A stretch of 64,000 nucleotides of DNA from Microtetraspora fusca (GTDB lineage: Bacteria > Actinomycetota > Actinomycetes > Streptosporangiales > Streptosporangiaceae): contig NZ_BBYK01000045.1 of assembly GCF_001570365.1 (NCBI RefSeq), positions 124,001 to 188,000 of the forward strand. The letters are read 5' to 3'. A program made the translations under genes and the position numbers. The first letter of the stretch is position 1; every line of letters starts with the position of its first letter. Of the stretch, positions 25,652 through 35,205 are shown one piece after another. The notes beneath the pieces were generated by a model. That model saw only the letters and a program-made list of their open reading frames with translations. It was not told the DNA's origin and did not search any database.

Positions 25652-26182
25652 CGGATGCCTCCTTTGTGTGAAGTGGCGTGATGTCCCGGCCTACCCGGCG
25701 CCCGCCTGCGTGAACGAGCGACGCGAAATCAGCCGTTAAGCACAACCTCGTGTCACTTAAGTGCTTTTTGTGCTTTTTGTCGCCTGTGATGCATTTGGTG
25801 CCTCGCGGGTGGATCGACGCGCCGTACCGACCGGTCTCGGGGCGGCCCCCGTTTCACGGCCGGCGAGACGGCTCGCGTGTGCGGCCCTGCGCGAGCGGGC
25901 GGCGGCCCCACGCCCGTCCGGACCCCCTCTTGCGAGGCCGGCCCTTCCGGAGCGCGTTCTTCCGGCTCCGCGCCGTGCACGGCTATCGCCATCGTGCCAG
26001 GCGCCACCGACAGATTTGGGTCGTCAGGAGATCCGGGCGTCGCGAGTGTCCTTCCGAGCCCCGACATCTGCAAGATCCACTCTGAACTGGGGCGACGCCG
26101 TCGATGCGCGAGATAGGCGACAAAAGAGAAATCAGGTACGCCATTATGGGCGTGCAAGAATGCGAGATCCGTTGGAGAGACC
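25652..26182. other. Intergenic region with divergent upstream sequences
   Basis: 531 bases between divergent genes. Open frames on both strands (for example 25753-26208 minus) have low GC at third positions and no ribosome binding site, so they are not called. The stretch 25740-25800 is T-rich (CTTTTTGTGCTTTTTG), and 26100-26180 is AT-rich and probably holds the promoter of the amidotransferase-like gene. Confidence 0.4.
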
Positions 26183-26866
26183 ATGCGCCGTCCACTCATT
26201 GGCATCACCGCCTACCTTGAGGCCGCCCGGTGGGGGGCCTGGGTGCGCGAGGCGGTGCTGTCCCCGCATGCGTACGCGCGTGCGGTGGAGAAGGCGGGCG
26301 GCGCCCCCGTCGTGCTGCCGCCGATGAGTCCGTACGCGGCCGTGGATTACGTGCGCGGCCTCGACGGCCTCATCCTCGCGGGCGGCGCGCCGGTCGACCC
26401 CACGCTGTACGGCGAGGCCCGCGACCCGCGGGCGGAGGAGCCGCAGGCGCACCGGGACCGCTTCGAGATGGCGCTGGCCGAAGCCGCGATCAAGGGCAAC
26501 CTGCCGTTCCTCGCGGTGTCCCGGGGGATGCACCTGGTCAACGTCGTCCAGGACGGGACGCTCATCCCCTGGCTGCCCGAGGCCGTGGCGCACGACCGCC
26601 ACGCGACGCCGCGGCACGTCGTCAGCGTGAGCGTCTCCAGCATGCTGGGCAAGGCGATCGGCGACCACGCCGAGGTGACCGGGCCGCACCAGCAGGCCCT
26701 CAAGCGGCTCGGGACGGGTCTGCTCGCCGTGGCGTGGGGCGAGGACCAGATCGTCGAGGGGATCGAGCTCCAGGGCCACAGGTTCGGTGTCGGCGTCCAG
26801 TGGCACCCCGAGCGCGACGCGGACAACCGGCTCATCGAGGCGCTGGTCGACGCCGCTCGCCCCTGA
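26183..26866 (+). CDS. Class I (peptidase C26-like) amidotransferase lacking its cysteine
   Basis: 227 residues, PuuD-like fold of gamma-glutamyl hydrolases (GITAYLE start, DGLILAGG, and the His208/Glu210 pair in QWHPE). The nucleophile motif is normally GxCRG, but here it reads AVSRGMH, with Ser113 in place of Cys. His and Glu are intact. The enzyme may thus be inactive, use serine, or act as a binding protein. GGAGAG lies before the ATG. Confidence 0.8.
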   Translation: MRRPLIGITAYLEAARWGAWVREAVLSPHAYARAVEKAGGAPVVLPPMSPYAAVDYVRGLDGLILAGGAPVDPTLYGEARDPRAEEPQAHRDRFEMALAEAAIKGNLPFLAVSRGMHLVNVVQDGTLIPWLPEAVAHDRHATPRHVVSVSVSSMLGKAIGDHAEVTGPHQQALKRLGTGLLAVAWGEDQIVEGIELQGHRFGVGVQWHPERDADNRLIEALVDAARP

Positions 26867-27095
26867 CCCGGCCCTCCGGGAACGGCCTCCGGAGGGAACG
26901 CCCGTGACCGGAAACGCATGAAGCCGGAAGGGCGACGTCGAAGGCAGGCAACCTTACGCAGCAGGACGAGGGGTCGGCGTCCGCCCTCGGGATGAGTCCG
27001 GCACGGGCCCACAGGAGGAGTCCCGCCGCAGAAGGGACCAGCAGCCTGCGGCTCGGGGCGCGGCGCGCGGACGCGTCCGGCCACAGAGGCGCTGT

Positions 27096-27101
27096 TACTG
27101 T
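27096..27101 (+). promoter_or_regulatory. Predicted -10 hexamer, leaderless hydrolase gene
   Basis: TACTGT is 6 bases before the ATG at 27108, and there is no ribosome binding site. Confidence 0.35.
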
Positions 27102-27107
27102 GCGGCC

Positions 27108-28028
27108 ATGCCGTTGCATCCTCAGGCCGCCGCCTATCTGAAGCTCTTTCCCGCCGACCTCAACGTGGACCTGGCCGCCCTGACGCTCCCGGAGATCGTC
27201 CGGATGCGCGGCCTCGACGGCCTGGCCGAGCAGCGCGGACGGCCGGCCGACCTGCCCGACGTCCGCGACCACGAGGTGGACGGCGTGCGGGTGCGCGTCT
27301 ATCGGCCGGAGCCGGGCGACCGCCCCCTTCCCGTGGTGGTCTACTTCCACGGCGGAGGCTGGGTCTTCGGCAGTGTGAACCGCAACGACGCGCTCGGCCG
27401 CGACCTGGCGCGCCGCTGCGGCGCCGTCGTCGCGTCCGTGGACTACCGGCTGGCGCCGGAGCATCCCTTCCCGGCGGCGGCCGACGACGCCTTCACGGTC
27501 GTACGGGACGTCTTCGCCCGTCCCGAGTTCTACACGGGCGACGCGAGCCGGGTGGCGGTGGTCGGCGACAGCGCGGGAGGCAACGTCGCAGCGGTCGCCG
27601 CCTGGCGGGCGCGCGACGCCGGACTCGCCCTGTCCCACCAGGTGCTGCTCTACCCGATCACCGACGTGGCGATGGACACGCCCAGCTATCGGTCGTACGC
27701 CTCCGGATTCGGGCTGGACGCGGTCGAGATGGCCTGGTTCGTCGAGCAGTACGCCCGGGACGCCGACCCGCTCGACCCGCGGCTCGCGCCGCTGCGGCTG
27801 GCCGACAAGTCGGGGCTGTCCCCGGCCACCGTGATCACCGCGGAGTACGACCCGCTCCGCGACGAGGGCGCGGCCTACGCCCGGGAGCTGTCCGGCGCGG
27901 GCGTGCCCGTCGAGTACCGCTGCTATCCCGGGATGCTGCACGGCTTCTTCGGGGTCCCGGGCTTCTTCGACGACGCCGAAGACGCGCGCGAGTACGTGGC
28001 CGCCCGGCTCAAGGAGGCGTTCGCCTGA
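27108..28028 (+). CDS. Alpha/beta hydrolase, hormone-sensitive lipase family
   Basis: 306 residues. The oxyanion motif HGGGW starts near residue 81, the nucleophile is Ser155 in GDSAGG, the acid is Asp in EYDPLRDE and the histidine is in GMLHGFF. The family (group IV esterases) cleaves short acyl esters. No signal peptide, so it acts in the cytosol. Substrate unknown. Confidence 0.9.
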   Translation: MPLHPQAAAYLKLFPADLNVDLAALTLPEIVRMRGLDGLAEQRGRPADLPDVRDHEVDGVRVRVYRPEPGDRPLPVVVYFHGGGWVFGSVNRNDALGRDLARRCGAVVASVDYRLAPEHPFPAAADDAFTVVRDVFARPEFYTGDASRVAVVGDSAGGNVAAVAAWRARDAGLALSHQVLLYPITDVAMDTPSYRSYASGFGLDAVEMAWFVEQYARDADPLDPRLAPLRLADKSGLSPATVITAEYDPLRDEGAAYARELSGAGVPVEYRCYPGMLHGFFGVPGFFDDAEDAREYVAARLKEAFA

Positions 28029-28156
28029 CTCCGAGGTCGGGGGCGTAACCCCGCCGGTCGGCCGTACGGGGGGAGCGGCCGCCGGGTGGGACGGGGGGAG
28101 AGACGGCCCTCGACCGGTCGGGTCGCGCCGCGGGACGCCCCTGGTCACCCCTGGGC

Positions 28157-28756
28157 TCAGGCCCGGGGCACCCGCGGCCGCCTCGCGTGGAAGACGAACG
28201 CGGGCGGCAGATTGCGCCACACCGTGCGCCCGGGGACGACCTCCTCGAACGTCCGGGCCAGGCTGCGCCGGAACCGCACCGCCGGGCCGAGCATCCGGGC
28301 GTGCACGTACGAGAAGGTCGTGAACGCTCCGTGCGGGCCGAGCGAGTCCACGACGGCCCGCAGCAGCACGGCCTGCTTCGACGGTGCGAAGGCGGCCCAG
28401 GGCAGTCCGCTCACGATCACGTCGGCCCCCGTCAGGCCGCGGTCGGCGAGGAGGCTCGGCAGCCGGGCGGCGTCCTCCACCAGCACCTCCAGGCCGGGGT
28501 GCCTGACCCGCAGGTGGTCCGCCAGGCGCGGGTTGATCTCCAGCGCGATGTGCCGGCCGCGGCCGCCCAGCCGCCGCTGGATCTCGGCGGTGAACGGGCC
28601 GGTGCCCGCACCGAGCTCGACCACCACGGGGTCTCCGCGCTCGGGGATCGGGACCGCCACCGCGGACGAGAGCCGCCGCGAGCTGGGCGCTATCGCGCCG
28701 ACCACGGTCGGGGACCTGAAGAACTCGCCCAGGAAGAGCGTTGATTCGTTCGCCAT
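28157..28756 (-). CDS. Class I SAM methyltransferase, phospholipid N-methyltransferase-like
   Basis: 199 residues. The SAM-binding motif is VVELGAGTGPF near residue 50, the acidic strand end is ALEINPRL, then VEDAARLP. The substrate-side segment SGLPWAAF and a preceding FFRSPTVVGAIAPSS match PmtA-type phospholipid N-methyltransferases, and ErmE-like rRNA methylases look similar. The start at ATG 28756 is chosen from homologous length; the open frame extends about 109 codons upstream without coding support. Confidence 0.75.
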   Translation of the reverse strand: MANESTLFLGEFFRSPTVVGAIAPSSRRLSSAVAVPIPERGDPVVVELGAGTGPFTAEIQRRLGGRGRHIALEINPRLADHLRVRHPGLEVLVEDAARLPSLLADRGLTGADVIVSGLPWAAFAPSKQAVLLRAVVDSLGPHGAFTTFSYVHARMLGPAVRFRRSLARTFEEVVPGRTVWRNLPPAFVFHARRPRVPRA

Positions 28757-28889
28757 GTCCACGCACACTATGGCGGCGTGGGCGGCTTGATCATCCACCG
28801 ACCAGCCCATTTGAGCGGCCACTTGAAGGAGGGCGGCCGTCCTCCCTGAGGATGACGGGCTGTGGGCGCCGCCCCGATACGGTTCACCC

Positions 28890-30479
28890 ATGCGATGGCG
28901 CGGCGGCTTTTTTCTGGACCTCTCCCTCGCCGTCTCCGGAGTCGTGCTCAACGTGCTCGTGGCCATCTCCACCTGGGACGGCCCGTCCGCGCCGCCCTGG
29001 GTGGTGATGCTCCTCGCGCTGCTCGGGGGGCTCCCGCTGGCGTTGCTGCGCAGGTGGCCGGGCGCCGCGGCGCTCTGCCTCATCGTCCTGCTCGCCGTCT
29101 ACGACCAACTCGGGGCCTCGACCGTCGACGCCGTGCAGATCCTGCTCCCGGTGGCCGTGGGCGTGCTGGCCCGGCTGCGCGGGTGGCGGTGGACGGCTCC
29201 CGTGGCCGTCCTGGCCTGTTTCGCGACCGCGCTGAACCTCGCCGCCCCCAGCGTCCCCTTCAGCCGCGCCGCGTGGTTCACCGTCGGCATCGTCGCCGTC
29301 CCCGTGCTCATCGGCCGCTACCTGCGCGGTACGGCGCTGCGCCGCCCCGACGAGGACCACGCCCCGTTGCTCGACCTGCTGATGGCGGGCGGCGGCCTCG
29401 CCCTCGCCGTACTGGGGAGCTGGCCGAACTGGGACAGCGGCACGCTCCCCATCTGGGCGGTCGGCCTCATGGTGGTGCTGTCGGGTCTGGCCCTGGGCGT
29501 GGTCCGCCGCCTGCCCGGAGCGGTGCTGCTGCTGGAGAGCGTCCTGGTGATCGTCGCCGACCAGTACGTCGGAGACGTCGGCACCACCCTGCAGATCCTG
29601 CTGTTCATCGCCCTCGGCGTGTTCGCGACCCGGGCGAGCTGGGCGTGGGTGCTCGCCGGATACCTGCTCACCTGCGCGGCTGCCGTGATCACGGTCGTCG
29701 ACGACAACACGGAGATCACGGTCTGGCGGGTGATCGCCCTCCTCGCGATGGTGGCCGCGCCGGTCGCCATCGGCGGCTACATCCGGGGCCGGCAGGCCGC
29801 CGCGCGCCAGGCCGCCGAGCTCGCCGCCGCGCGGAACCGGGCGAGCCGGCTGGCCGAGCGGGAGCGGATCGCCCGGGACGTCCACGACATCGTGGCTCAC
29901 CACGTCGGCGCGATGGTGCTCCGCGCGAGCGCCGCGCTGTACGCGGGGGCGGACGGCCCGGCGGAGGAGGCGCTCACCGACATCCGCTCCACCGGGCACC
30001 GGGTGCTCGAGGACCTGCGCGGCCTGCTCGACGTGCTCAGGGACCCCGGCAAGGACGACATTCCCTCCGCCGACCCCGAGGACGTCGTACGGGACGCGGT
30101 CGCGCGGATGACGGCGGCCGGGCTGCGGGTCGAGCTCGACATCGCGCCCGGGGCGGAGCAGGCGCCGCTCGTCGTACGCGCCTCCGCCGCGAGGATCGTC
30201 CAGGAGGGGCTGACCAACGTGCTCAAGCACGCGGGACCGGGCGCGGAGGCCCGTGTCAAGGTGGGGATCACGGGACACGAGCTGGCGGTGGAGATCAGGA
30301 ACGGCCCCGGCGCCGCCGCCCCCCGGGAACTGCCCTCGTCCGGGCAGGGCATCAACGGCATGCGGGAGCGGGCCGGCGCGCTCGGCGGGCGCCTCACGGC
30401 GGGACCGGCCGAGGACGGCGGCTGGCGGCTGGCCGCCGCACTCCCCGTGCGTACGGGAACGGCGAGGAGTCGCCAGTGA
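28890..30479 (+). CDS. NarL-type sensor histidine kinase with multiple membrane helices
   Basis: 529 residues. About ten hydrophobic segments fill residues 5-305 (two duplicated halves of a MASE-like sensor), then the HisKA_3 dimer helix with the phosphorylation site His332 in ERIARDVHDIVAHH, and a HATPase domain ending in QGINGMRERAGALGG. Leaderless start: TACGGT lies 6 bases before the ATG. The response regulator follows 73 bases later. Confidence 0.9.
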   Translation: MRWRGGFFLDLSLAVSGVVLNVLVAISTWDGPSAPPWVVMLLALLGGLPLALLRRWPGAAALCLIVLLAVYDQLGASTVDAVQILLPVAVGVLARLRGWRWTAPVAVLACFATALNLAAPSVPFSRAAWFTVGIVAVPVLIGRYLRGTALRRPDEDHAPLLDLLMAGGGLALAVLGSWPNWDSGTLPIWAVGLMVVLSGLALGVVRRLPGAVLLLESVLVIVADQYVGDVGTTLQILLFIALGVFATRASWAWVLAGYLLTCAAAVITVVDDNTEITVWRVIALLAMVAAPVAIGGYIRGRQAAARQAAELAAARNRASRLAERERIARDVHDIVAHHVGAMVLRASAALYAGADGPAEEALTDIRSTGHRVLEDLRGLLDVLRDPGKDDIPSADPEDVVRDAVARMTAAGLRVELDIAPGAEQAPLVVRASAARIVQEGLTNVLKHAGPGAEARVKVGITGHELAVEIRNGPGAAAPRELPSSGQGINGMRERAGALGGRLTAGPAEDGGWRLAAALPVRTGTARSRQ

Positions 30480-30552
30480 CGACGCGCGCGACGGTGGAGG
30501 ATACGTCCGTGACGGGAGAGACGAGCATGCGATCGAGGGCGGGGAGAAGACG

Positions 30553-31242
30553 ATGATCCGGGTTCTGGTGGCCGACGACCAGGCCCTGGTACGCGCCGGC
30601 GTCCGCATGATGCTGGAGGCCGCGGGGGACACGGAGATCTGCGGCGAGGCCGCGGACGGGGCGCAGGCCGTGCATCTGGCCGAGCGGCTCCTGCCGGACG
30701 TGATCCTCATGGACCTGCGGATGCCGCGCGTGGACGGCCTGGAGGCGACCCGGCGGATCCTCGCCGCCCGGCCGTCGGCCCGGATCGTCGTGCTCACCAC
30801 GTTCGCCGAGGACGACAACGTCTACGGTGCGCTGAGAGCCGGGGCGCTCGGGTTCCTCGTGAAGGACGACGCCCCCGAGCGGATCGTCGACGCCGTACGG
30901 CGCGCCGCGCAGGGGGAGCCGCTGCTGGCCCCGTCCGTGCTGCGCCGGGTGGTCGAGCGCGCGCTCGCCGCCGAGCGGGAGGCGGTGTCCCTCCCGCGCG
31001 GGCTGACCGAGCGCGAGGTGCAGGTCCTCACCCTCGTGGGCATGGGCCTGTCCAACGCCGAGATCGGCGAGCGGCTGCGGGTGGGGGTGACGACGGTCAA
31101 GAGCCACGTCGCCGCCGTCATGGAGAAGCTGGAGCTGCGCAACCGCACCCAGGCCGCCGTGGTGGCGCACCGGCTCGGACTGGTGGACGCCGGTTTCCGC
31201 CCCGTGCCGCCCTCGCCGGCCGACCCCGCGAAGGACGCCTGA
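30553..31242 (+). CDS. NarL/LuxR-family response regulator
   Basis: 229 residues. The receiver domain has DDQ at the start, the phosphoryl Asp54 in LMDLRMP, and a conserved Lys in LVKDDA. The C-terminal LuxR HTH has TEREVQVLTLVGMGLSNAEIGERL. GGGGAGAAG precedes the ATG; the longer open frame upstream is in the kinase gene in another frame. Target promoters are unknown. Confidence 0.93.
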   Translation: MIRVLVADDQALVRAGVRMMLEAAGDTEICGEAADGAQAVHLAERLLPDVILMDLRMPRVDGLEATRRILAARPSARIVVLTTFAEDDNVYGALRAGALGFLVKDDAPERIVDAVRRAAQGEPLLAPSVLRRVVERALAAEREAVSLPRGLTEREVQVLTLVGMGLSNAEIGERLRVGVTTVKSHVAAVMEKLELRNRTQAAVVAHRLGLVDAGFRPVPPSPADPAKDA

Positions 31243-31386
31243 CCCGGCGCCGACAGGACTCCCGGCCCGCCGGGTCGGGCCGCCGCGCCTCCGCGCCGGA
31301 GTCCGGCGCCGAGAGCACGACCGACCGGCCGATGGAGCCGCCGAATACGCTGTGCACCGGCCGCCGGGCGGCGTCGCGCCGCGATG

Positions 31387-31392
31387 TAAGGT
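31387..31392 (+). promoter_or_regulatory. Predicted -10 hexamer, leaderless CDP-alcohol gene
   Basis: TAAGGT is 6 bases before the GTG at 31399. Confidence 0.4.
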
Positions 31393-31398
31393 CTGACC

Positions 31399-31965
31399 GT
31401 GGAGTCTGCCGAGGATCGGATCTTTACCCTGCCCAACCTGCTGAGCTTCCTGAGGCTGCTCGGCGTTCCCGTGTTCCTGTGGCTCGTGCTGGGGCCCCAG
31501 GCGGACGCCTGGGCGATCCTCCTGCTCATCGCGGCGGGGATCAGCGACTGGCTCGACGGGAAGCTCGCCCGGGCGTGGGACCAGACGAGCCGGCTCGGCC
31601 GGCTGATCGATCCCCTCGCCGACCGGCTCTACATCCTCGCCACCCTCGCCGGGCTGGTCCTGCGCGAGGTGATCCCGTGGTGGCTGGCGGTCCTGGTCGT
31701 CGGACGAGACGTTTTCCTGCTCTTCACCGTGCCTATCCTGCGCCGCCACGGCTACGGCCCGGCCCTGCCCGTACATTTCCTCGGTAAGGCCGCCACCGCC
31801 TGCCTCATGTACGCCTTTCCCCTGCTGTTCCTCGCGTCCCATGAGGGGTGGTACGCGGAGATCACGGGCATCTTCGGCTGGGCGTTCGCCCTGTGGGGGA
31901 CTGGTCTGTACTGGTGGGCCGGGGTGTTGTATGTGGTACAGGTCCGCCAGCTGACAAGGGGGTGA
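31399..31965 (+). CDS. CDP-alcohol phosphatidyltransferase family membrane protein
   Basis: 188 residues, about five or six membrane helices. The catalytic motif DGxxAR(x)8GxxxDxxxD is present as DWLDGKLARAWDQTSRLGRL followed by IDPLADR. The family makes phosphatidylglycerol, cardiolipin or phosphatidylinositol phosphate from CDP-diacylglycerol. The acceptor is not decided by sequence; the cluster with a GDP-mannose-type gene 4 bases later fits phosphoinositol or polyol lipid synthesis. Confidence 0.9.
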   Translation: MESAEDRIFTLPNLLSFLRLLGVPVFLWLVLGPQADAWAILLLIAAGISDWLDGKLARAWDQTSRLGRLIDPLADRLYILATLAGLVLREVIPWWLAVLVVGRDVFLLFTVPILRRHGYGPALPVHFLGKAATACLMYAFPLLFLASHEGWYAEITGIFGWAFALWGTGLYWWAGVLYVVQVRQLTRG

Positions 31966-31969
31966 GCCC

Positions 31970-34474
31970 GTGAAGGCCGTCGTCATGGCGGGCGGGGAGG
32001 GAACGCGGCTCCGGCCGATGACCGCCAATCAACCCAAACCCCTGCTCCCCATCATCAACCGGCCCATCATGGAGCACGTACTCCGGCTGCTGAAGAAACA
32101 CGGCTTCATCGACACCGTGGTGACCGTGCAGTTCCTGGCCGCGCTGATCCGCAACTACTTCGGCGACGGCGACGAGCTCGGCATGCGCCTCCACTACGCC
32201 ACGGAGGAGATCCCGCTCGGCACCGCGGGAAGCGTGAAGAACGCCGCCGACCGGCTCCGCGACGAGCGCTTCCTCGTCATCTCCGGCGACGCCCTGACCG
32301 ACATCGACCTGACCGACATGCTCAGGTTCCACGAGGAGAACGGCGCCCTCGTCACCATCGGACTCAAGCGGGTGCCGAACCCCCTGGAGTTCGGCATCAT
32401 CATCGTGGACGAGAACGGCCGGATCCAGCGGTTCCTGGAGAAGCCCACCTGGGGCCAGGTGTTCTCCGACACGGTCAACACCGGCATCTACATCATGGAG
32501 CCCGAGGTCCTCGACGAGGTCGCGGCCGGGCGGTCGATCGACTGGTCCTCCGACGTCTTCCCCCGGCTGCTCGAACGCGGCCGTCCGCTCTTCGGCTACG
32601 TGGCCGAGGGCTACTGGGAGGACGTCGGCACGCACGAGAGCTACCTCAAGGCCCAGGCCGACGTCCTCGAGGGCAAGGTCAAGGTCGACTTCGACGCCTT
32701 CGAGCTCGCGCCGGGCGTCTGGACGGCCGAGGGCGCCTCGGTCGATCCCGACGCGGTGCTCAAGGGCCCGCTCTACATCGGCGACTACGCCAAGGTGGAG
32801 GCCGGCGCGGAGCTGCGGGAGTACACGGTGCTCGGCAGCAACGCGGTGGTCAAGGAAGGGGCGTTCCTCCATCGGGCGGTCGTCCACGACAACGTCTACG
32901 TCGGCCCGGCCGCCCACCTGCGCGGATGCGTGATCGGCAAGAACACCGACGTGATGACCGGCGCCAGGATCGAGGAGAACGCGGTCGTCGGCGACGAGTG
33001 TGTGATCGAGTCCGAGGCGTACGTCTCCTCCGGGGTGAAGATCTACCCGTTCAAGACCGTCGAGGCCGGCGCCGTCGTCAACACCAGCGTGATCTGGGAG
33101 TCGCGCGGCCAGCGCAGTCTGTTCGGCCCGCGCGGCGTCTCCGGCCTGGTCAACGTCGAGATCACCCCCGAGCTGTGCGTACGGCTCGCCAGCGCGTACG
33201 CCACGATGGTCAGCAAGGGCGACACCGTCGTCACCTCACGCGACGCCTCGCGCGCGGCCCGCGCCTTCAAACGGGCGGTCATCGGCGCGCTGAACTCGAG
33301 CGCCATCAACGTGGTCGACCTGGAGGCGTGCGCGCTGCCCGTCGCCCGCTTCCACACCTCCCGGGAGAGCGTCAAGGGCGGCATCGCGCTGCGCACCAGC
33401 GCGGGCGACCCGCAGAGCGTCGACATCGTCTTCATGGACGACACCGGCGCCGACCTCTCGCAGGGCGCCCAGCGCAAGCTCGAACGCATCTTCTCCCGGC
33501 AGGAGTACCGCCGGGCCTTCCCCGGCGAGATCGCCGAGCTGACCTTCCCGGCCCGCGCGGTGGACACCTACACCCGCGAGCTGCTGCGCTGCGTCGACAT
33601 GAACGGTGTCAAGGACGCCGAGATGAAGGTGGTCGTGGACTGCGCCGGCGGCACGTCGTCCCTGGTCCTGCCCAGCCTGCTGGGCCGGGTCGGGGTGGAC
33701 GTGCTCACGGTGAACAACCGCCTCGACGACGCCTCGCCGACCGAGACCTTCGCCGAGCGGCGCCGCGACCTGCAGCGCCTCGCCGAGTTGGTCGCCTCGT
33801 CCCGGGCCGCCTTCGGCGTACGGTTCGACCCGGTGGGGGAGCGGATCTCCCTGGTCGACGAGATGGGCCAGCTCATCAGCGAGGAGCGGGCGCTGCTCGT
33901 GGTGCTCGACCTGGTGGCGGCCGAGCGCAGGGGCGGCCGGGTCGCCCTGCCGGTCACGACCACCAGGGTGGCGGAGATGGTCTGCCGATTCCACGGGGCG
34001 CAGGTGGAGTGGACGCCCACCAGCCTGGACGCGCTGACCACCGCGGCGACGCACAGCGACATGATTTTCGCGGGGGACGGGCGCGGCGGGTTCATCGTCC
34101 CGGAGTTCGGCCCGACCCTGGACGGGCTGGCGGCGTTTCTGCGGCTGCTCGGGCTGGTCGCGCGCACCCGCCTGTCGCTCAGCCAGATCGACGCCCGCAT
34201 TCCGGAGGCGAAACTGCTGCGGCGGACCATCCCCACGCCATGGGCGCACAAGGGTACGGTCATGCGCTCGGTGGTGGAGGCCGCCGAGGGCCTGTACGTC
34301 GACACCACCGACGGCGTGCGGGTCGTGGGCGAGGACGGGAGCTGGGCCCTGGTCCTGCCCGACCCCTCGCAGGCGGTCACCCACCTGTGGGCCGAGGGGG
34401 GCGACGTGGACACCGCGCAGGCCCTGCTGGAACGATGGGCCCGCGTCGTGGAACACGCCGCGGGAGCACAATAA
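31970..34474 (+). CDS. Mannose-1-phosphate guanylyltransferase fused to degenerate phosphomannomutase
   Basis: 834 residues. Residues 1-230 are a nucleotidyltransferase (GGEGTRLRPMT, SGDALTDID, FLEKP), then a left-handed beta-helix (about 250-380, with many GxxxV units). From about 385 to 830 the fold is that of alpha-D-phosphohexomutases, but both key loops are lost: the phosphoserine loop TASHNP is replaced by RTSAGDPQS near 487, and the metal loop DGDxDR is replaced by FDPVGER near 620. The mutase half is thus probably not catalytic. GTG start 4 bases after the previous stop indicates an operon. Confidence 0.85.
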   Translation: MKAVVMAGGEGTRLRPMTANQPKPLLPIINRPIMEHVLRLLKKHGFIDTVVTVQFLAALIRNYFGDGDELGMRLHYATEEIPLGTAGSVKNAADRLRDERFLVISGDALTDIDLTDMLRFHEENGALVTIGLKRVPNPLEFGIIIVDENGRIQRFLEKPTWGQVFSDTVNTGIYIMEPEVLDEVAAGRSIDWSSDVFPRLLERGRPLFGYVAEGYWEDVGTHESYLKAQADVLEGKVKVDFDAFELAPGVWTAEGASVDPDAVLKGPLYIGDYAKVEAGAELREYTVLGSNAVVKEGAFLHRAVVHDNVYVGPAAHLRGCVIGKNTDVMTGARIEENAVVGDECVIESEAYVSSGVKIYPFKTVEAGAVVNTSVIWESRGQRSLFGPRGVSGLVNVEITPELCVRLASAYATMVSKGDTVVTSRDASRAARAFKRAVIGALNSSAINVVDLEACALPVARFHTSRESVKGGIALRTSAGDPQSVDIVFMDDTGADLSQGAQRKLERIFSRQEYRRAFPGEIAELTFPARAVDTYTRELLRCVDMNGVKDAEMKVVVDCAGGTSSLVLPSLLGRVGVDVLTVNNRLDDASPTETFAERRRDLQRLAELVASSRAAFGVRFDPVGERISLVDEMGQLISEERALLVVLDLVAAERRGGRVALPVTTTRVAEMVCRFHGAQVEWTPTSLDALTTAATHSDMIFAGDGRGGFIVPEFGPTLDGLAAFLRLLGLVARTRLSLSQIDARIPEAKLLRRTIPTPWAHKGTVMRSVVEAAEGLYVDTTDGVRVVGEDGSWALVLPDPSQAVTHLWAEGGDVDTAQALLERWARVVEHAAGAQ

Positions 34475-34600
34475 CAATCTCCGTGATCATGTACAAATAT
34501 TGGAGCTGTGACGTTCGGGAAGGCGGGAAACGGTGTGGCGGGATGGACCTTGAGCCGCGCGGGGCTGTAGCGTTGGTCAGTCCGTGTCGAGCACGCTTTC

Positions 34601-34629
34601 TTGACCTTTGTGCGTGATCAGCGTAAGTT
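34601..34629 (+). promoter_or_regulatory. Strong predicted promoter of garA-like gene
   Basis: TTGACC, exactly 17 bases, then TAAGTT. The start codon is 48 bases further on. Confidence 0.6.
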
Positions 34630-34676
34630 GCGGCATTCGCCGTCTGAGCAAGTCATAAGAGAGGCCGAGCCGTTCG

Positions 34677-35180
34677 ATGCCCAGCGTTTACTGCACGCAG
34701 TGCGGTCATGCCAACCCCGAGGATGCCCGTTTCTGTTCCAGATGCGGTTCCCCGCTGAGCGCTCCGGCGCCGGTTGCTTTCGACACCACCTCGACGATCT
34801 CGCTGGAGGCGGTGGAGAACGAGTCGGGGCAGACCCTGCTGCCCGACAGGTCGGCCATCGAGCAGCTCCGGCCGGGCACCGCGCTCCTGGTCGTCATGCG
34901 GGGCCCCAACGCGGGAAGCCGCTTTCTGCTGGACAGTGATCTCACCACGGCGGGTCGCCACCCGGAAAGCGACATTTTCCTGGACGATGTGACGGTGTCC
35001 AGAAGGCACGCGGAGTTCTACCGGCGTGGCGGCCAATTCACCGTCCGTGACGTCGGCAGCCTCAACGGGACGTACGTCAACCGTGAGCGCATCGAGGAGT
35101 TCCCCCTGGCGGGGGGCGACGAGGTGCAGATCGGCAAGTTCCGGCTGGTGTTCTTCACGCGCGGCCTTGGGGGCCAGTGA
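34677..35180 (+). CDS. garA: GarA-like FHA-domain protein with N-terminal zinc ribbon
   Basis: 167 residues. An N-terminal zinc ribbon (CTQCG and CSRCG, residues 6-24) is followed by a DTTSTIS stretch near 37-42 that matches the phosphorylated ETTS of mycobacterial GarA. An FHA domain spans 65-160 with GRHPES, SRRHAEF and SLNGTYVN. In mycobacteria GarA is phosphorylated by PknB/PknG and shuts down 2-oxoglutarate dehydrogenase and glutamate enzymes. The position at the head of the same gene order as in M. tuberculosis (Rv1827 onward) supports the name. Confidence 0.85.
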   Translation: MPSVYCTQCGHANPEDARFCSRCGSPLSAPAPVAFDTTSTISLEAVENESGQTLLPDRSAIEQLRPGTALLVVMRGPNAGSRFLLDSDLTTAGRHPESDIFLDDVTVSRRHAEFYRRGGQFTVRDVGSLNGTYVNRERIEEFPLAGGDEVQIGKFRLVFFTRGLGGQ

Positions 35181-35205
35181 TCGCTGAGGGAGGGGCGGGT
35201 AAGTC

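Noticed and set aside
25753-26208. 151-codon minus-strand frame in the 25.7-26.2 kb gap
   Set aside because: Third-position GC is low and no ribosome binding site or family motif is present.
26867-27107. Possible cobalamin or other riboswitch before the hydrolase
   Set aside because: No conserved riboswitch boxes found; the gene appears leaderless.
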